From NCBI RefSeq assembly GCF_900537085.1, contig NZ_UNRE01000009.1, positions 129,001 to 193,000 of the forward strand: a DNA stretch of 64,000 bases, read 5' to 3'. Every line of letters begins with the position of its first letter. Positions within the stretch are counted from its first letter, which is position 1. The DNA comes from Agarivorans sp. Alg241-V36. Lineage in GTDB: Bacteria; Pseudomonadota; Gammaproteobacteria; Enterobacterales; Celerinatantimonadaceae. The notes beneath the pieces were generated by a model. It was not told where the DNA came from and did no database searches. It saw only the letters and a program-made list of their open reading frames with translations. A program made the translations under genes and the position numbers. Shown one piece after another: positions 43,400-51,649 of the stretch.

Positions 43400-44286
43400 G
43401 AAAGCATATCCTTATGGTTAAAAGAGGGAGCAGTTCTACAACGAATTAATATGCCATTCACCGGGCTAATAACGACGGAGATTGAGTAACAAGCCGCCAG
43501 TAACAGCACAATGCTAGGGCTGGTTGGAAAACCAAAGTAATAAGACAACAACAAACCGGCCCAGCAAGCCACCACACTTAGTGCTATCGACAATAGCAAC
43601 ATGGGCTCTAGCTTACGGGTCCAAAAACGAGCGATACAAGCGGGTAGAATCATCAGGCCTACCGCCATTAAAGTGCCAAGCGCATGAAAGCCAGCCACTA
43701 AATTAGCCACTACCAAAAACATAAAGGCCAAATGGGCAATCTTGCCACTGCTTCCAAAGCTATCTAGGTAGTCTTTATCCAAAGAACCCAACACCAAAGG
43801 CCGATAGATAATCATCAGTAGCAACAAGCTCACTAAACAGGTAACCAGCAATAAGGTGAGAGCAACGTTGTCTAGCGCTAAAGCAGTGCCAAACAACACG
43901 TGCAATAAATCTATGTTGCTGCCCTTGGCCGAAATCAGTAATACACCTAAGGCTAAGGAGCCCAAATAAAACGCCGCCAAGGTACTATCTTCACCGCTCT
44001 TGGTTCTAAGGGCGGTAGCACCAGCCAACATTGCCACCAATAAGCCAGCAACTAAGCCGCCTATGGTCATAGCAACCACCGATAAGCCACTCATCAAATA
44101 AGCCAATGCAACACCCGGCAAGATGGCGTGAGCCATGGCGTCTCCGGTTAAGCTCATACGGCGCAGCATTAAAAAAACGCCAATTGGCGCCGAACCTAAA
44201 GACAATGTCGCGCAACCAATTAGCGCTCTGCTCATAAACTGATAATCAACAAAGGGATCAAATAACAAAGACAGTAAATCAAGCAT
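43396..44286 (-). CDS. znuB: zinc ABC transporter permease ZnuB
   Basis: A 296-residue inner-membrane permease with about eight hydrophobic spans, SLGSAPIGVFLMLRRMSLTG, DAMAHAILPGVALAYLMSGL and the coupling-loop VANLVAGFHALGTLMAVGLM typical of ABC-3 metal permeases. It overlaps znuC by eight bases and znuA by four, so the three are tightly coupled. Confidence 0.94.
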   Translation of the reverse strand: MLDLLSLLFDPFVDYQFMSRALIGCATLSLGSAPIGVFLMLRRMSLTGDAMAHAILPGVALAYLMSGLSVVAMTIGGLVAGLLVAMLAGATALRTKSGEDSTLAAFYLGSLALGVLLISAKGSNIDLLHVLFGTALALDNVALTLLLVTCLVSLLLLMIIYRPLVLGSLDKDYLDSFGSSGKIAHLAFMFLVVANLVAGFHALGTLMAVGLMILPACIARFWTRKLEPMLLLSIALSVVACWAGLLLSYYFGFPTSPSIVLLLAACYSISVVISPVNGILIRCRTAPSFNHKDMLS

Positions 44287-45034
44287 GTTTTTTGTCTCGT
44301 GTTAAATGCTGATAAAAGGATGTGGTTTTAGCAATACTGGCAACCGGCTTAGTCAATGTTAGCTTGCTTGGAGTGAGTAATTCTTGGCAATCAACTTGAA
44401 CCACCGTACCGCTATCAAACAACAAACACTGATCAAAATGCTGCGTTACCAACTCTAAATCATGAATGGCTGCCACAATGGTCGCGCCATTCTCACGACA
44501 GCGCTTTAGTTGCTGAAGCAAAATTTTCACGGTTGCTTCGTCTACACCATTAAAAGGTTCATCAAGCAACAACAGCTTACTGTTTTGCAGTAGCATACGT
44601 GCGAACAAGGCGCGCTGTAATTGCCCACCAGACAGCTCCTCAATCAGCTTGCCGGCAAGTTGCTCGATACCTACTTGCACCAGTGCCTCTCGCACCTCTT
44701 GCTGATAACGGCGCATAGGTCGCCACCAGCCGGTTTTTGCCCACAAGCCAGTACTTACAAATTCTTCTAAACAAATCGGAAAACTACGGTCTACACTGCA
44801 CAGCTGTGGCATGTAAGCAATGTCTTTGCGAGGATCTAGGTGGTAATGCAAACCACCATCAAGCGGTTTTACTAAGCCTAAAATGGTTTTTAATAATGTT
44901 GATTTACCCGCACCGTTAGGCCCCACCAAGGCCAGCATGCCATTACTGGGAACCTGCGCGTGAATATCACTAACCACCGCTTGATGATTTCGATGGCCAA
45001 TCGCTAGATTGTCCATCTCCACAATTGCTTGCAT
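44279..45034 (-). CDS. znuC: zinc ABC transporter ATPase ZnuC
   Basis: A 251-residue ATPase: Walker A GPNGAGKSTLL near residue 39, signature ELSGGQLQRALFARMLLQ, Walker B LLLLDEPFNGVD and a His switch in AAIHDLEL. It powers ZnuAB. No strong ribosome site precedes the ATG (45034); a 30-codon ORF ends three bases upstream, so translation may depend on coupling. Confidence 0.94.
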   Translation of the reverse strand: MQAIVEMDNLAIGHRNHQAVVSDIHAQVPSNGMLALVGPNGAGKSTLLKTILGLVKPLDGGLHYHLDPRKDIAYMPQLCSVDRSFPICLEEFVSTGLWAKTGWWRPMRRYQQEVREALVQVGIEQLAGKLIEELSGGQLQRALFARMLLQNSKLLLLDEPFNGVDEATVKILLQQLKRCRENGATIVAAIHDLELVTQHFDQCLLFDSGTVVQVDCQELLTPSKLTLTKPVASIAKTTSFYQHLTRDKKHA

Positions 45035-45037
45035 CGC

Positions 45038-45130
45038 CTATATAGCCCCATAGGTCAATAAAACAAGCATTGCAGCCACCAGCACCAAGGCGCCTAAACG
45101 CACCACTAAGCTGGAATAATAAAAATGCAT
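45038..45130 (-). CDS. candidate 30-residue membrane micro-protein upstream of znuC
   Basis: A 30-codon ORF: MHFYYSSLVVRLGALVLVAA then MLVLLTYGAI, one likely membrane span with a basic residue on the N-terminal side. A ggtgaag ribosome site precedes the ATG. It starts 28 bases downstream of the Zur-like palindrome and ends three bases before znuC. Not recognised as a known family. Confidence 0.5.
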   Translation of the reverse strand: MHFYYSSLVVRLGALVLVAAMLVLLTYGAI

Positions 45131-45157
45131 AACTTCACCATCGCCAAATCCAATGTT

Positions 45158-45174
45158 ATGATACAACGTATCAT
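45158..45174. promoter_or_regulatory. Zur-like palindrome between znuC and folE2
   Basis: ATGATACAACGTATCAT: two 7-base arms around AAC. It sits in the divergent promoter region of a zinc-uptake operon and folE2, both classical Zur targets, and AT-rich flanks resemble Zur sites. It matches the enteric Zur consensus only in part, so the assignment rests on context. Confidence 0.6.
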
Positions 45175-45203
45175 TTATAAGATTATTATGTAAAGAGAAG
45201 AAA

Positions 45204-46160
45204 TTGTTGAGAACTCCACTTCCCGATGTAGCCAGCGCAGTACTCCCAAGTCATCAAGCATCAATCAATTGGGTAGGAATGGATGAAATAAGCGTACCGG
45301 TTTATTTGAACGAACCCGCCGGACAACAGCACAGCCATGCCAATGCTAGTATTGCCGTAGATTTACCTGGTGGAGAAGGTGCCGCGCGCGGTATTCACAT
45401 GTCGCGCCTGTACTTTTTATTAAATGAGCTTTCGCAGTTAGAGCTCAACCCTCAGTCTCTAGAGAAGTGCTTGACTCAGGTATTAGCCACTCATAAAGAC
45501 CTAGGCACCAGTGCCGCGAGAATCGAATTACAGTTCGACTTTTTATTAAAGCGCCCTGCGTTAATCACCAATAGTGGTGGCGGGTGGCAACGCTATCCCA
45601 TCAACTTATCCGCAGAGCTAGTGGAAGGACAACCGCTTTTAATAAACCTGCAACTAGAGTTTCAATACTCGTCAACCTGCCCTTGTTCGGCGGCTTTAGT
45701 CCGAGAAAGCTTAGCCCAAAACTTTTTACAGCAATTCGACGATGAGCAGGCAATCTCTCCGTCACAGGTTGCAGAATGGCTAAAGAAAAACGGTACGCTA
45801 GCCACACCACACAGCCAACGTAGTGTGGCGCTGGTTTCTAGTCAACTACCCAATCAAGCAAATGCCTTGGGGCTGGTGAAGCTAATCGAACAACTCGAAT
45901 CGATTACCAAAACCCCTTTGCAAACCAGTGTAAAACGCGCCGACGAACAAGCTTTTGCCGAACTAAACGGACAAAACCTAATGTTTGTTGAAGACATTAG
46001 CCGACGCCTCACTGAACAACTTCGTCCCCATTATCCAAGCGTGGCTATTCAAGTTAGGCATTTAGAAAGTTTACATGCCCACAATGCTTTCGCGCAGGTA
46101 TTACCCAGCAACACCGCAGTACATCCTCAACCCCAGTTTACGCACAGAGGCAGACAATGA
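45204..46160 (+). CDS. folE2: GTP cyclohydrolase FolE2 (type IB)
   Basis: FolE2 makes dihydroneopterin triphosphate from GTP for folate and can replace zinc-dependent FolE when zinc is scarce. The 318-residue product has LPSHQASINWVGMDEISVPV, VDLPGGEGAARGIHMSRLYF, the conserved CPCSAALVRESLAQNFL with the catalytic Cys and the C-terminal EDISRRLTEQL. The start is a TTG (45204 or 45207) after a gagaag ribosome site; there is no in-frame ATG. Overlaps the DUF1826 gene by four bases. Confidence 0.93.
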   Translation: MLRTPLPDVASAVLPSHQASINWVGMDEISVPVYLNEPAGQQHSHANASIAVDLPGGEGAARGIHMSRLYFLLNELSQLELNPQSLEKCLTQVLATHKDLGTSAARIELQFDFLLKRPALITNSGGGWQRYPINLSAELVEGQPLLINLQLEFQYSSTCPCSAALVRESLAQNFLQQFDDEQAISPSQVAEWLKKNGTLATPHSQRSVALVSSQLPNQANALGLVKLIEQLESITKTPLQTSVKRADEQAFAELNGQNLMFVEDISRRLTEQLRPHYPSVAIQVRHLESLHAHNAFAQVLPSNTAVHPQPQFTHRGRQ

Positions 46161-46762
46161 CGGCACAAAATCGCAAAGCAATCGTGAATCAAAGCAGCGC
46201 TGCTACCGCATTAACTGAAATCTACAACAGTGAAACCGAGCTTGCAGTATGGCAACGCCAGCCAGATCCAAAGATTAGCGCTTATGCAGCAAGTTTGGTT
46301 GATAGCCAAAGTAGTTTTCGAGGGCTAAGCGCCAGGCTAGAGTTGAATGAAATAGAAAGCTACCTGAGTAACAAATTACCGCTAGGGCCAGGGCGCCAAG
46401 AGATGATTGACGATCTGCTGCTGGTGTCAGATATGTTTAGCTGCTTGTTCGAGCTGGAGGTGATTGGCATGCGTTTAGTTAAACTAGAGAAATCTATGTG
46501 CCCTAAGTTGCATTGTGATCAGGTGCCCTGTCGCTTATTGCTCAGTTATTGCGGCGCTGGCACCGAGTACAGCCTGCTGCCTAAAAGCGCGCTAGACTCG
46601 CAAAGCGACCAAGCACAACTGCACAATCTTCCCTTGTTTGCCGTGGCACTGCTCAAGGGACAAGCTTGGGACGAAGAAAACGAACATGGTTTGCTCCACC
46701 GCTCGCCCACATCAGACGAGGTATACCCTCGCCTAATATTGAGTTTAGATTTCGCCAGCTAA
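46157..46762 (+). CDS. DUF1826 protein of the zinc-starvation regulon
   Basis: A 201-residue protein with the DUF1826 core: CPKLHCDQVPCRLLLSYCGA followed by GTEY, and a C-terminal GLLHRSP before a YPRLILSLDF strand. The H-x-D ... H spacing hints at a metal- or iron-dependent oxygenase fold, but no function is proven. It is coupled to folE2 by a four-base overlap; DUF1826 genes are frequent Zur-controlled neighbours of folE2. Confidence 0.82.
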   Translation: MTAQNRKAIVNQSSAATALTEIYNSETELAVWQRQPDPKISAYAASLVDSQSSFRGLSARLELNEIESYLSNKLPLGPGRQEMIDDLLLVSDMFSCLFELEVIGMRLVKLEKSMCPKLHCDQVPCRLLLSYCGAGTEYSLLPKSALDSQSDQAQLHNLPLFAVALLKGQAWDEENEHGLLHRSPTSDEVYPRLILSLDFAS

Positions 46763-46922
46763 AGCGAGTTTCTCAGTATTTGCAGTGCGGCTTGCGTGGC
46801 AAAAAGATCGGCATAGGTTTTCTCGTGCTAAAAGCGAGTAAACTGGCGGGTAGTGCTAACATGAATTGAGTATAATAATTCAAGCAGTCAAGCTAGCTTT
46901 AGCAAGAGGAAACCTAAGCAAA

Positions 46923-47360
46923 ATGAAAATTGATTACTACCAAGGTAGCTTGCCTGAAGTACTCAGCGTAAACGCTAGCATCCCCGAGTTAGAGCGGAAT
47001 ACCAGCGAGCAAACACTTAGCGCTAGGCTGGCGGGCAACAAGGTGCTAATTCTTATTGCCAGCCACAATCAGCAGCCTATTGCTTACAAAATTGGCTATC
47101 AGCTCAATGAGCACGAGTTTTACTCATGGTTAGGCGGAGTCACCCCTGCCTATCGTAACCAAGGCATTGCCTCAGCCTTAATAGAGCAACAAGAAGCTTG
47201 GGTGCTAGCCCAGGGTTATCAGCGGATTAGCGTTAAATCGATGAACCGATACCCAGCAATGCTGCGCTTACTTATCGCCAGCGGCTATCAAGTTGTGGGA
47301 TATCAGAACAACGGCGAGCCCCACACCAGTAAAATATGCTTTAGTAAATCACTGCAGTAA
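46923..47360 (+). CDS. GNAT acetyltransferase
   Basis: A 145-residue GNAT protein; the start ATG is 46923 (frame open upstream to a TTG at 46866). The acetyl-CoA loop WLGGVTPAYRNQGIASALIE and the following strand ISVKSMNRYPAMLRLLIAS are typical. The substrate is unknown. It is not close enough to the DUF1826 gene (160-base gap) to be sure it is in the zinc operon. Confidence 0.78.
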   Translation: MKIDYYQGSLPEVLSVNASIPELERNTSEQTLSARLAGNKVLILIASHNQQPIAYKIGYQLNEHEFYSWLGGVTPAYRNQGIASALIEQQEAWVLAQGYQRISVKSMNRYPAMLRLLIASGYQVVGYQNNGEPHTSKICFSKSLQ

Positions 47361-47377
47361 CAAGGTAACAGACTTAA

Positions 47378-47575
47378 TTAAGGTTTAAACAAACCAATAA
47401 TATCTTGCTCTGCTGAAGGCTCTTGCTGCTTGGGACGCTCTACATGGTAATCACAGCTTACACATTCAATATGCTCGCGCTCTTCACCATCCACTTGTTC
47501 TACGATTAAACGAATAGAATCTTGTTCACTACATTCTGGGCATACTGCGCCAGCAATAAAACGATGTCTTGCCAT
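47378..47575 (-). CDS. yheV: YheV zinc-ribbon protein
   Basis: A 65-residue protein with two CxxC motifs: AVCPECSEQDSIRLIVEQ and IECVSCDYHVERPKQ, and a Glu-rich C-terminus. This is the YheV family (DUF2387), found next to yheS. Function unknown. It is divergent from yheS with about 100 bases between. Confidence 0.87.
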   Translation of the reverse strand: MARHRFIAGAVCPECSEQDSIRLIVEQVDGEEREHIECVSCDYHVERPKQQEPSAEQDIIGLFKP

Positions 47576-47676
47576 AGTTAACTCTAGTTTGCACTGCCAT
47601 GTTGCTATGCGGCTGTTACCGCATCGGTTATCATAGCGGCATTATTGCATACTTTTAGCAGCACATAGCAACAACC

Positions 47677-49596
47677 ATGATCGTAGCCAACAACATAAGC
47701 CTGCAGCGCGGCAGCAAATTTCTATTAGCAGAAACCAACCTCACTATTCACGCCGGTCAAAAAGTGGGTTTAGTCGGTCAAAATGGCTGTGGTAAGTCTT
47801 CGCTTTTTGCCTTGCTTAAAAACCAACTGCAAGTGGATGAAGGCGATCTAAAAGTACCCAGCAAATGGGAAATTGCCAGCGTGGCTCAAGAAACCCCAGA
47901 GCTACACCGCAGCGCTATTGACTATGTTATTGATGGCGACCAAGAGTTTCGCAAGCTTGAACAAGACATTGCGGCGGCGGAAGAGTCTGGTAAAGGTGAG
48001 CTAATTGCCACCCTACATACTCAGATGGACACCATTGGTGGTTACCAGATTAAAACCAAAGCTGCCGAATTGCTCGCGGGTTTGGGTTTTAGTGAAGCCG
48101 GCCAACAGCAAAGCGTGAGTGATTTCTCTGGTGGTTGGCGCATGCGCCTAAACTTAGCCCAAGCCCTGTTAGTGCGCTCAGACCTGCTGTTACTGGATGA
48201 GCCAACCAACCACTTAGACTTAGATACCGTTGTGTGGCTAGAGCAATGGCTTAAACGCTACCCTGGCACCCTAATTTTGATCTCTCACGACCGCGACTTT
48301 CTCGATAACATCATCAATCGCATCGTGCATATCGAACACCAAAAACTTAATGAGTACACCGGTGGATACTCCGACTTTGAGCAAATGCGTGCTACCCAAC
48401 TGGCCCAGCAGCAAGCCATGTACGAAAAGCAGCAACGTGAACGCGCCCACATGCAAAGTTTTGTGGATCGTTTTCGCTACAAAGCCAGCAAAGCGAAACA
48501 AGCGCAAAGCCGCTTAAAAGCCTTAGAAAAAATGGAAGTGATAAGCCAAGCGCATGTCGATTCGCAGTTTAGCTTTCACTTTAGAGAGCCTGATAACTTG
48601 CCGCTTCCTTTGCTCACCATGGAAAAAGTCAGCGCTGGCTATGAAGATAAAACCATCCTGCAGCAAGTTAAGTTCAACCTTGTACCCGGTAGTCGAATTG
48701 GCCTGTTAGGTCGCAACGGCGCGGGTAAATCTACCTTTATCAAACTCTTATCTGGCGAGCTTAAAGCACAAGCGGGCACGGTTGAAATAAACAAAATGGC
48801 GAAGGTGGGCTACTTTGCTCAGCACCAGCTTGAAACACTGCGCCCCGACGATACTCCCATGCAGCATTTGCAACGCCTTGCCCCAACTAGCAGCGAAGCA
48901 GAACTTCGTAAGTACTTAGGCAGTTTTGGCTTTCAAGGTGATAAGGCCCTAGAGCCTGTGGCACCTTTTAGCGGTGGCGAAAAAGCCCGCTTAGTATTGG
49001 CCTTGGTGGTATGGCAAAAACCTAACTTGCTATTACTGGATGAGCCTACCAACCACCTCGATTTGGAGATGCGCCATGCGCTAACCCTTGCCTTGCAAGA
49101 GTTTACCGGTGCAATGATTATTGTTTCCCACGACCGGGCGTTACTAAGAGCTACCACCGATGAATTTTACTTAGTCGATAGCCAACAGGTCTCTCCGTTT
49201 AATGGCGACTTGGAAGACTACCAACAGTGGCTTAGCCAAGCTAACCGAGTAGAAAATAGCGGCGCTAATACAACAGCTTCTAATAATCCGGTTAACCAGC
49301 GCAAAGAACAAAAGCGCCGTGAAGCAGAGTTTCGCCAGCAAACTAAAGGGATTCGAAAAGAACTAGAAAGTTTAGAAAAACGCAGCGCTAAAGCTCAAAA
49401 AAGTCTTGATGATATCGAGCAGAAAATGGCAGAGCCAGAGCTGTATGAAGCTGAAAATAAAGCCCAGCTGCAAAAATTGTTAAAACAACAAGCCGAACTT
49501 AAGGGCGAGCTCGAAGAAACTGAGCTAAGCTGGTTTGACCTGCAAGAGCAGCTAGAAGAGCAACAACAAGCTTTTGGCATAGAGCAGGTGAATTAA
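47677..49596 (+). CDS. yheS: ABC-F ATPase YheS
   Basis: A 639-residue ribosome-associated ABC-F protein. Two ATPase domains (Walker A GQNGCGKSS near 37 and GRNGAGKST near 347) are joined by a linker rich in basic residues (REQAHMQS... region). Signatures include VSDFSGGWRMRLNLAQALLV and PFSGGEKARLVLAL, with a coiled coil from about 540 onward. ABC-F proteins release stalled ribosomes or protect them; the exact role is unassigned. Next to yheV as in E. coli. Confidence 0.92.
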   Translation: MIVANNISLQRGSKFLLAETNLTIHAGQKVGLVGQNGCGKSSLFALLKNQLQVDEGDLKVPSKWEIASVAQETPELHRSAIDYVIDGDQEFRKLEQDIAAAEESGKGELIATLHTQMDTIGGYQIKTKAAELLAGLGFSEAGQQQSVSDFSGGWRMRLNLAQALLVRSDLLLLDEPTNHLDLDTVVWLEQWLKRYPGTLILISHDRDFLDNIINRIVHIEHQKLNEYTGGYSDFEQMRATQLAQQQAMYEKQQRERAHMQSFVDRFRYKASKAKQAQSRLKALEKMEVISQAHVDSQFSFHFREPDNLPLPLLTMEKVSAGYEDKTILQQVKFNLVPGSRIGLLGRNGAGKSTFIKLLSGELKAQAGTVEINKMAKVGYFAQHQLETLRPDDTPMQHLQRLAPTSSEAELRKYLGSFGFQGDKALEPVAPFSGGEKARLVLALVVWQKPNLLLLDEPTNHLDLEMRHALTLALQEFTGAMIIVSHDRALLRATTDEFYLVDSQQVSPFNGDLEDYQQWLSQANRVENSGANTTASNNPVNQRKEQKRREAEFRQQTKGIRKELESLEKRSAKAQKSLDDIEQKMAEPELYEAENKAQLQKLLKQQAELKGELEETELSWFDLQEQLEEQQQAFGIEQVN

Positions 49597-49669
49597 GCCA
49601 CTTGACCAATTTTGTTAGTACAGTAAGGTAACTAGCAATAAAACGATTAATAATGATTCAAGGATGTAT

Positions 49670-50014
49670 ATGAACACGGCGTTAGACCGCTCTCGATTGA
49701 TTATTGCCATTGTACTAGTTGTAGTGGGTATCGCAGTAATCGCCTATGTATTACCGCAAACCATCAGCTTAGTATCACTGCCTCATGATGCACCATTTAT
49801 GCAGGGCTTTTTTGAATGGCTAATGGCCGATAGTAATGCGATTACCGAGCAAGTAAGCGAAGAGTTTTTCGAAATTTTTCAAACCTTTATTAAGGTTATC
49901 GTATTGGTAGTATTTCTCTGGGTGTGCGTGAAGTTAGTTGGCGTAGGCTTAATGCTTATTCGCGAAGGGGTTGGTCTGATTAAACCTGCGAATAGCAACG
50001 AGAAAAACAAATAG
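49670..50014 (+). CDS. two-span membrane protein of unknown function
   Basis: A 114-residue protein with two spans: LIIAIVLVVVGIAVIAYVL and IKVIVLVVFLWVCVKLVGVG, and a short soluble loop between them with acidic residues (SEEFFEIFQT). An earlier in-frame ATG (49664) abuts the aagga, so the second ATG at 49670 is taken. It is followed by a bidirectional terminator. No family recognised. Confidence 0.62.
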   Translation: MNTALDRSRLIIAIVLVVVGIAVIAYVLPQTISLVSLPHDAPFMQGFFEWLMADSNAITEQVSEEFFEIFQTFIKVIVLVVFLWVCVKLVGVGLMLIREGVGLIKPANSNEKNK

Positions 50015-50033
50015 TAAGTTTAATATCGGCAAT

Positions 50034-50064
50034 AAAAAAGCGAGTGTTGAGCACTCGCTTTTTT
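50034..50064. terminator. bidirectional terminator before mgtE
   Basis: GCGAGTG, loop ttgag, CACTCGC with A and T runs on both sides, between convergent genes. Confidence 0.9.
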
Positions 50065-50085
50065 GTGTCTTAAATTTGCTTAGGT

Positions 50086-51423
50086 TTATAACCCTAGCAC
50101 CACGCTGGCCAAACCAAAGTACACCAATACCCCAGATACATCGGCAATGGTGGCAACTAAAGGCCCCGATGCAGTAGCTGGGTCCATTTTCATCTTGTTG
50201 AGCAAGAACGGCAGGCTTAAACCCACCAAAGAGCCAACCAGAACAATAATGATCATCGACATAGATACGATCATCGCAACATCAGGGCCGCCTCTAAATA
50301 CCCCAACGCTGTATACTGCAGCAGCCATGGTTAAACCCAAAGCCAAGCCAACCAGTAGCTCTCGAGCGAATAATTTCGACCAATCATTTTTGTCAACTTC
50401 GCCGGTTGCTAGCGCTCGTACCATCAATGCAGCGGCCTGTGAACCAGCGTTACCACCACTACCAATAAGCAAGGGCAAAAAGAATACCAAGGCAACATGG
50501 CTGGCAATAGTATCCTCAAAGTGGGCGATACCCGCGCCCGAGAACATAGCGCCAAATACCAGCAAAACTAGCCACATTACTCGCTTGCGATATAGCTCCC
50601 AAATGCTCACTCGGTCTACGGTTTCATCCAGCTTGCCCACCGAAGCACTCTTTTGTGCATCCTCGGTAGCTTCTTCAACGGCCGCGTCCATTGCGTCATC
50701 GTAAGTAACAATGCCTACCAACTTTTGCACCTCATCAACCACCGGTAAAGCCAGTAAGTCGTAGTGACGAATTTGCTTGGCTGCCTGCTCTTGGCTTTCA
50801 TCAACCGTGACCGATACCACTTCCGTTCGCATTAGCTCGCGCACTTGAGTATCTGGAGAAGCGAGTATTAACTCACGTAAAGACACGGTACCTAGCAAGC
50901 GGCGCTGACCATCAATCACGTAAGTTTGGTAGATGGTTTCTTTATCTGGCGCTTCCAATCGCAACTGCTTAAGCGCTCGGCTGACTAACCAATGCTCTTT
51001 TAGAGTAGCGTAGTCAGAAGTCATAATCGCCCCTGCAGTACCTTCTGCATAGCTTGATAACTTACGTAAGTCTTCACGCTCCGCTTGCGCTAAGCCCGGC
51101 AACACCATGGCGCGCTGCTCTTCGTCTAAGTCATTATATAAATCGGCACGCTCATCGGCGTCCATCCGAGAAAACAAGGCGGCCAACTTATGACGCTTCA
51201 TTAAACCGGCAACATCGGCTTGCAAGTAAGGCGGCAAATAGGAAAAGACCTTGGCGCGGTCACCCAATGAAAACATAGAAATAAGTGGCAGAGCTTCTTT
51301 AGGCTCGAATTCAGCTAAGGCTTGGCCAATATCGGCAAAGTGATATTCATCAAGGGTGGAACGAAGAGTTAACTTATCGAGATTAAGGAGGGCTAGCTCT
51401 AGTTTTTGTTGAAGTTGTGCCAT
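50086..51423 (-). CDS. mgtE: magnesium channel MgtE
   Basis: A 445-residue MgtE-type Mg2+ channel. The N-terminal superhelix domain (about 1-125), two CBS domains (about 130-250: TSDYATLKEHWLVSRALKQL and TEVVSVTVDESQEQAAKQIR) and a C-terminal domain of five spans starting near 280 (RVMWLVLLVFGAMFSGAGIA; later GSGGNAGSQAAALMVRALAT) are all present. The GGNAGSQ motif is the channel signature. Gating by intracellular Mg2+ is usual; I found no upstream riboswitch. Confidence 0.95.
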   Translation of the reverse strand: MAQLQQKLELALLNLDKLTLRSTLDEYHFADIGQALAEFEPKEALPLISMFSLGDRAKVFSYLPPYLQADVAGLMKRHKLAALFSRMDADERADLYNDLDEEQRAMVLPGLAQAEREDLRKLSSYAEGTAGAIMTSDYATLKEHWLVSRALKQLRLEAPDKETIYQTYVIDGQRRLLGTVSLRELILASPDTQVRELMRTEVVSVTVDESQEQAAKQIRHYDLLALPVVDEVQKLVGIVTYDDAMDAAVEEATEDAQKSASVGKLDETVDRVSIWELYRKRVMWLVLLVFGAMFSGAGIAHFEDTIASHVALVFFLPLLIGSGGNAGSQAAALMVRALATGEVDKNDWSKLFARELLVGLALGLTMAAAVYSVGVFRGGPDVAMIVSMSMIIIVLVGSLVGLSLPFLLNKMKMDPATASGPLVATIADVSGVLVYFGLASVVLGL

Positions 51424-51609
51424 GTACTGCTCCAGCTATCGCATAGAGCCTGACACCAACGTACCGGACTACACGAAGAAATAAGGTTGTATAAAACTTA
51501 TATAACAATAAAAATTTCGACTGTCGGGGTCCGGGTTCATAGAGGATTCTCGGTAATAAAATCGGCGCAAATTGTAGGGGGGAACAGGCTTTATTTCAAG
51601 CTATTTTCA

Positions 51610-51631
51610 CTCCGAGGCCTGCGCCTCGGAG
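51610..51631. repeat. 9-bp GC-rich hairpin after metH
   Basis: CTCCGAGGC, loop CTGC, GCCTCGGAG. It lies about 20 bases past the metH stop. No clean T run on either strand, so it may be a weak or factor-assisted terminator, or an mRNA end structure. Confidence 0.65.
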
Positions 51632-51649
51632 CAATAATAACGGGCTTTG

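Noticed and set aside
46666-46869. 67-codon plus-strand frame between the DUF1826 and GNAT genes
   Set aside because: It mostly overlaps the DUF1826 gene in another frame and has no ribosome site.
50147-50704. Plus-strand 185-codon open frame opposite mgtE
   Set aside because: Antisense to the conserved membrane domain; composition (Ser/Ala/Thr/Pro) is typical of such shadows.
51424-51649. Possible Mg2+ riboswitch before mgtE
   Set aside because: I saw no M-box or ykoK-like fold pattern in the upstream stretch. The hairpin at 51610-51631 is adjacent to metH and better explained as its 3' structure.
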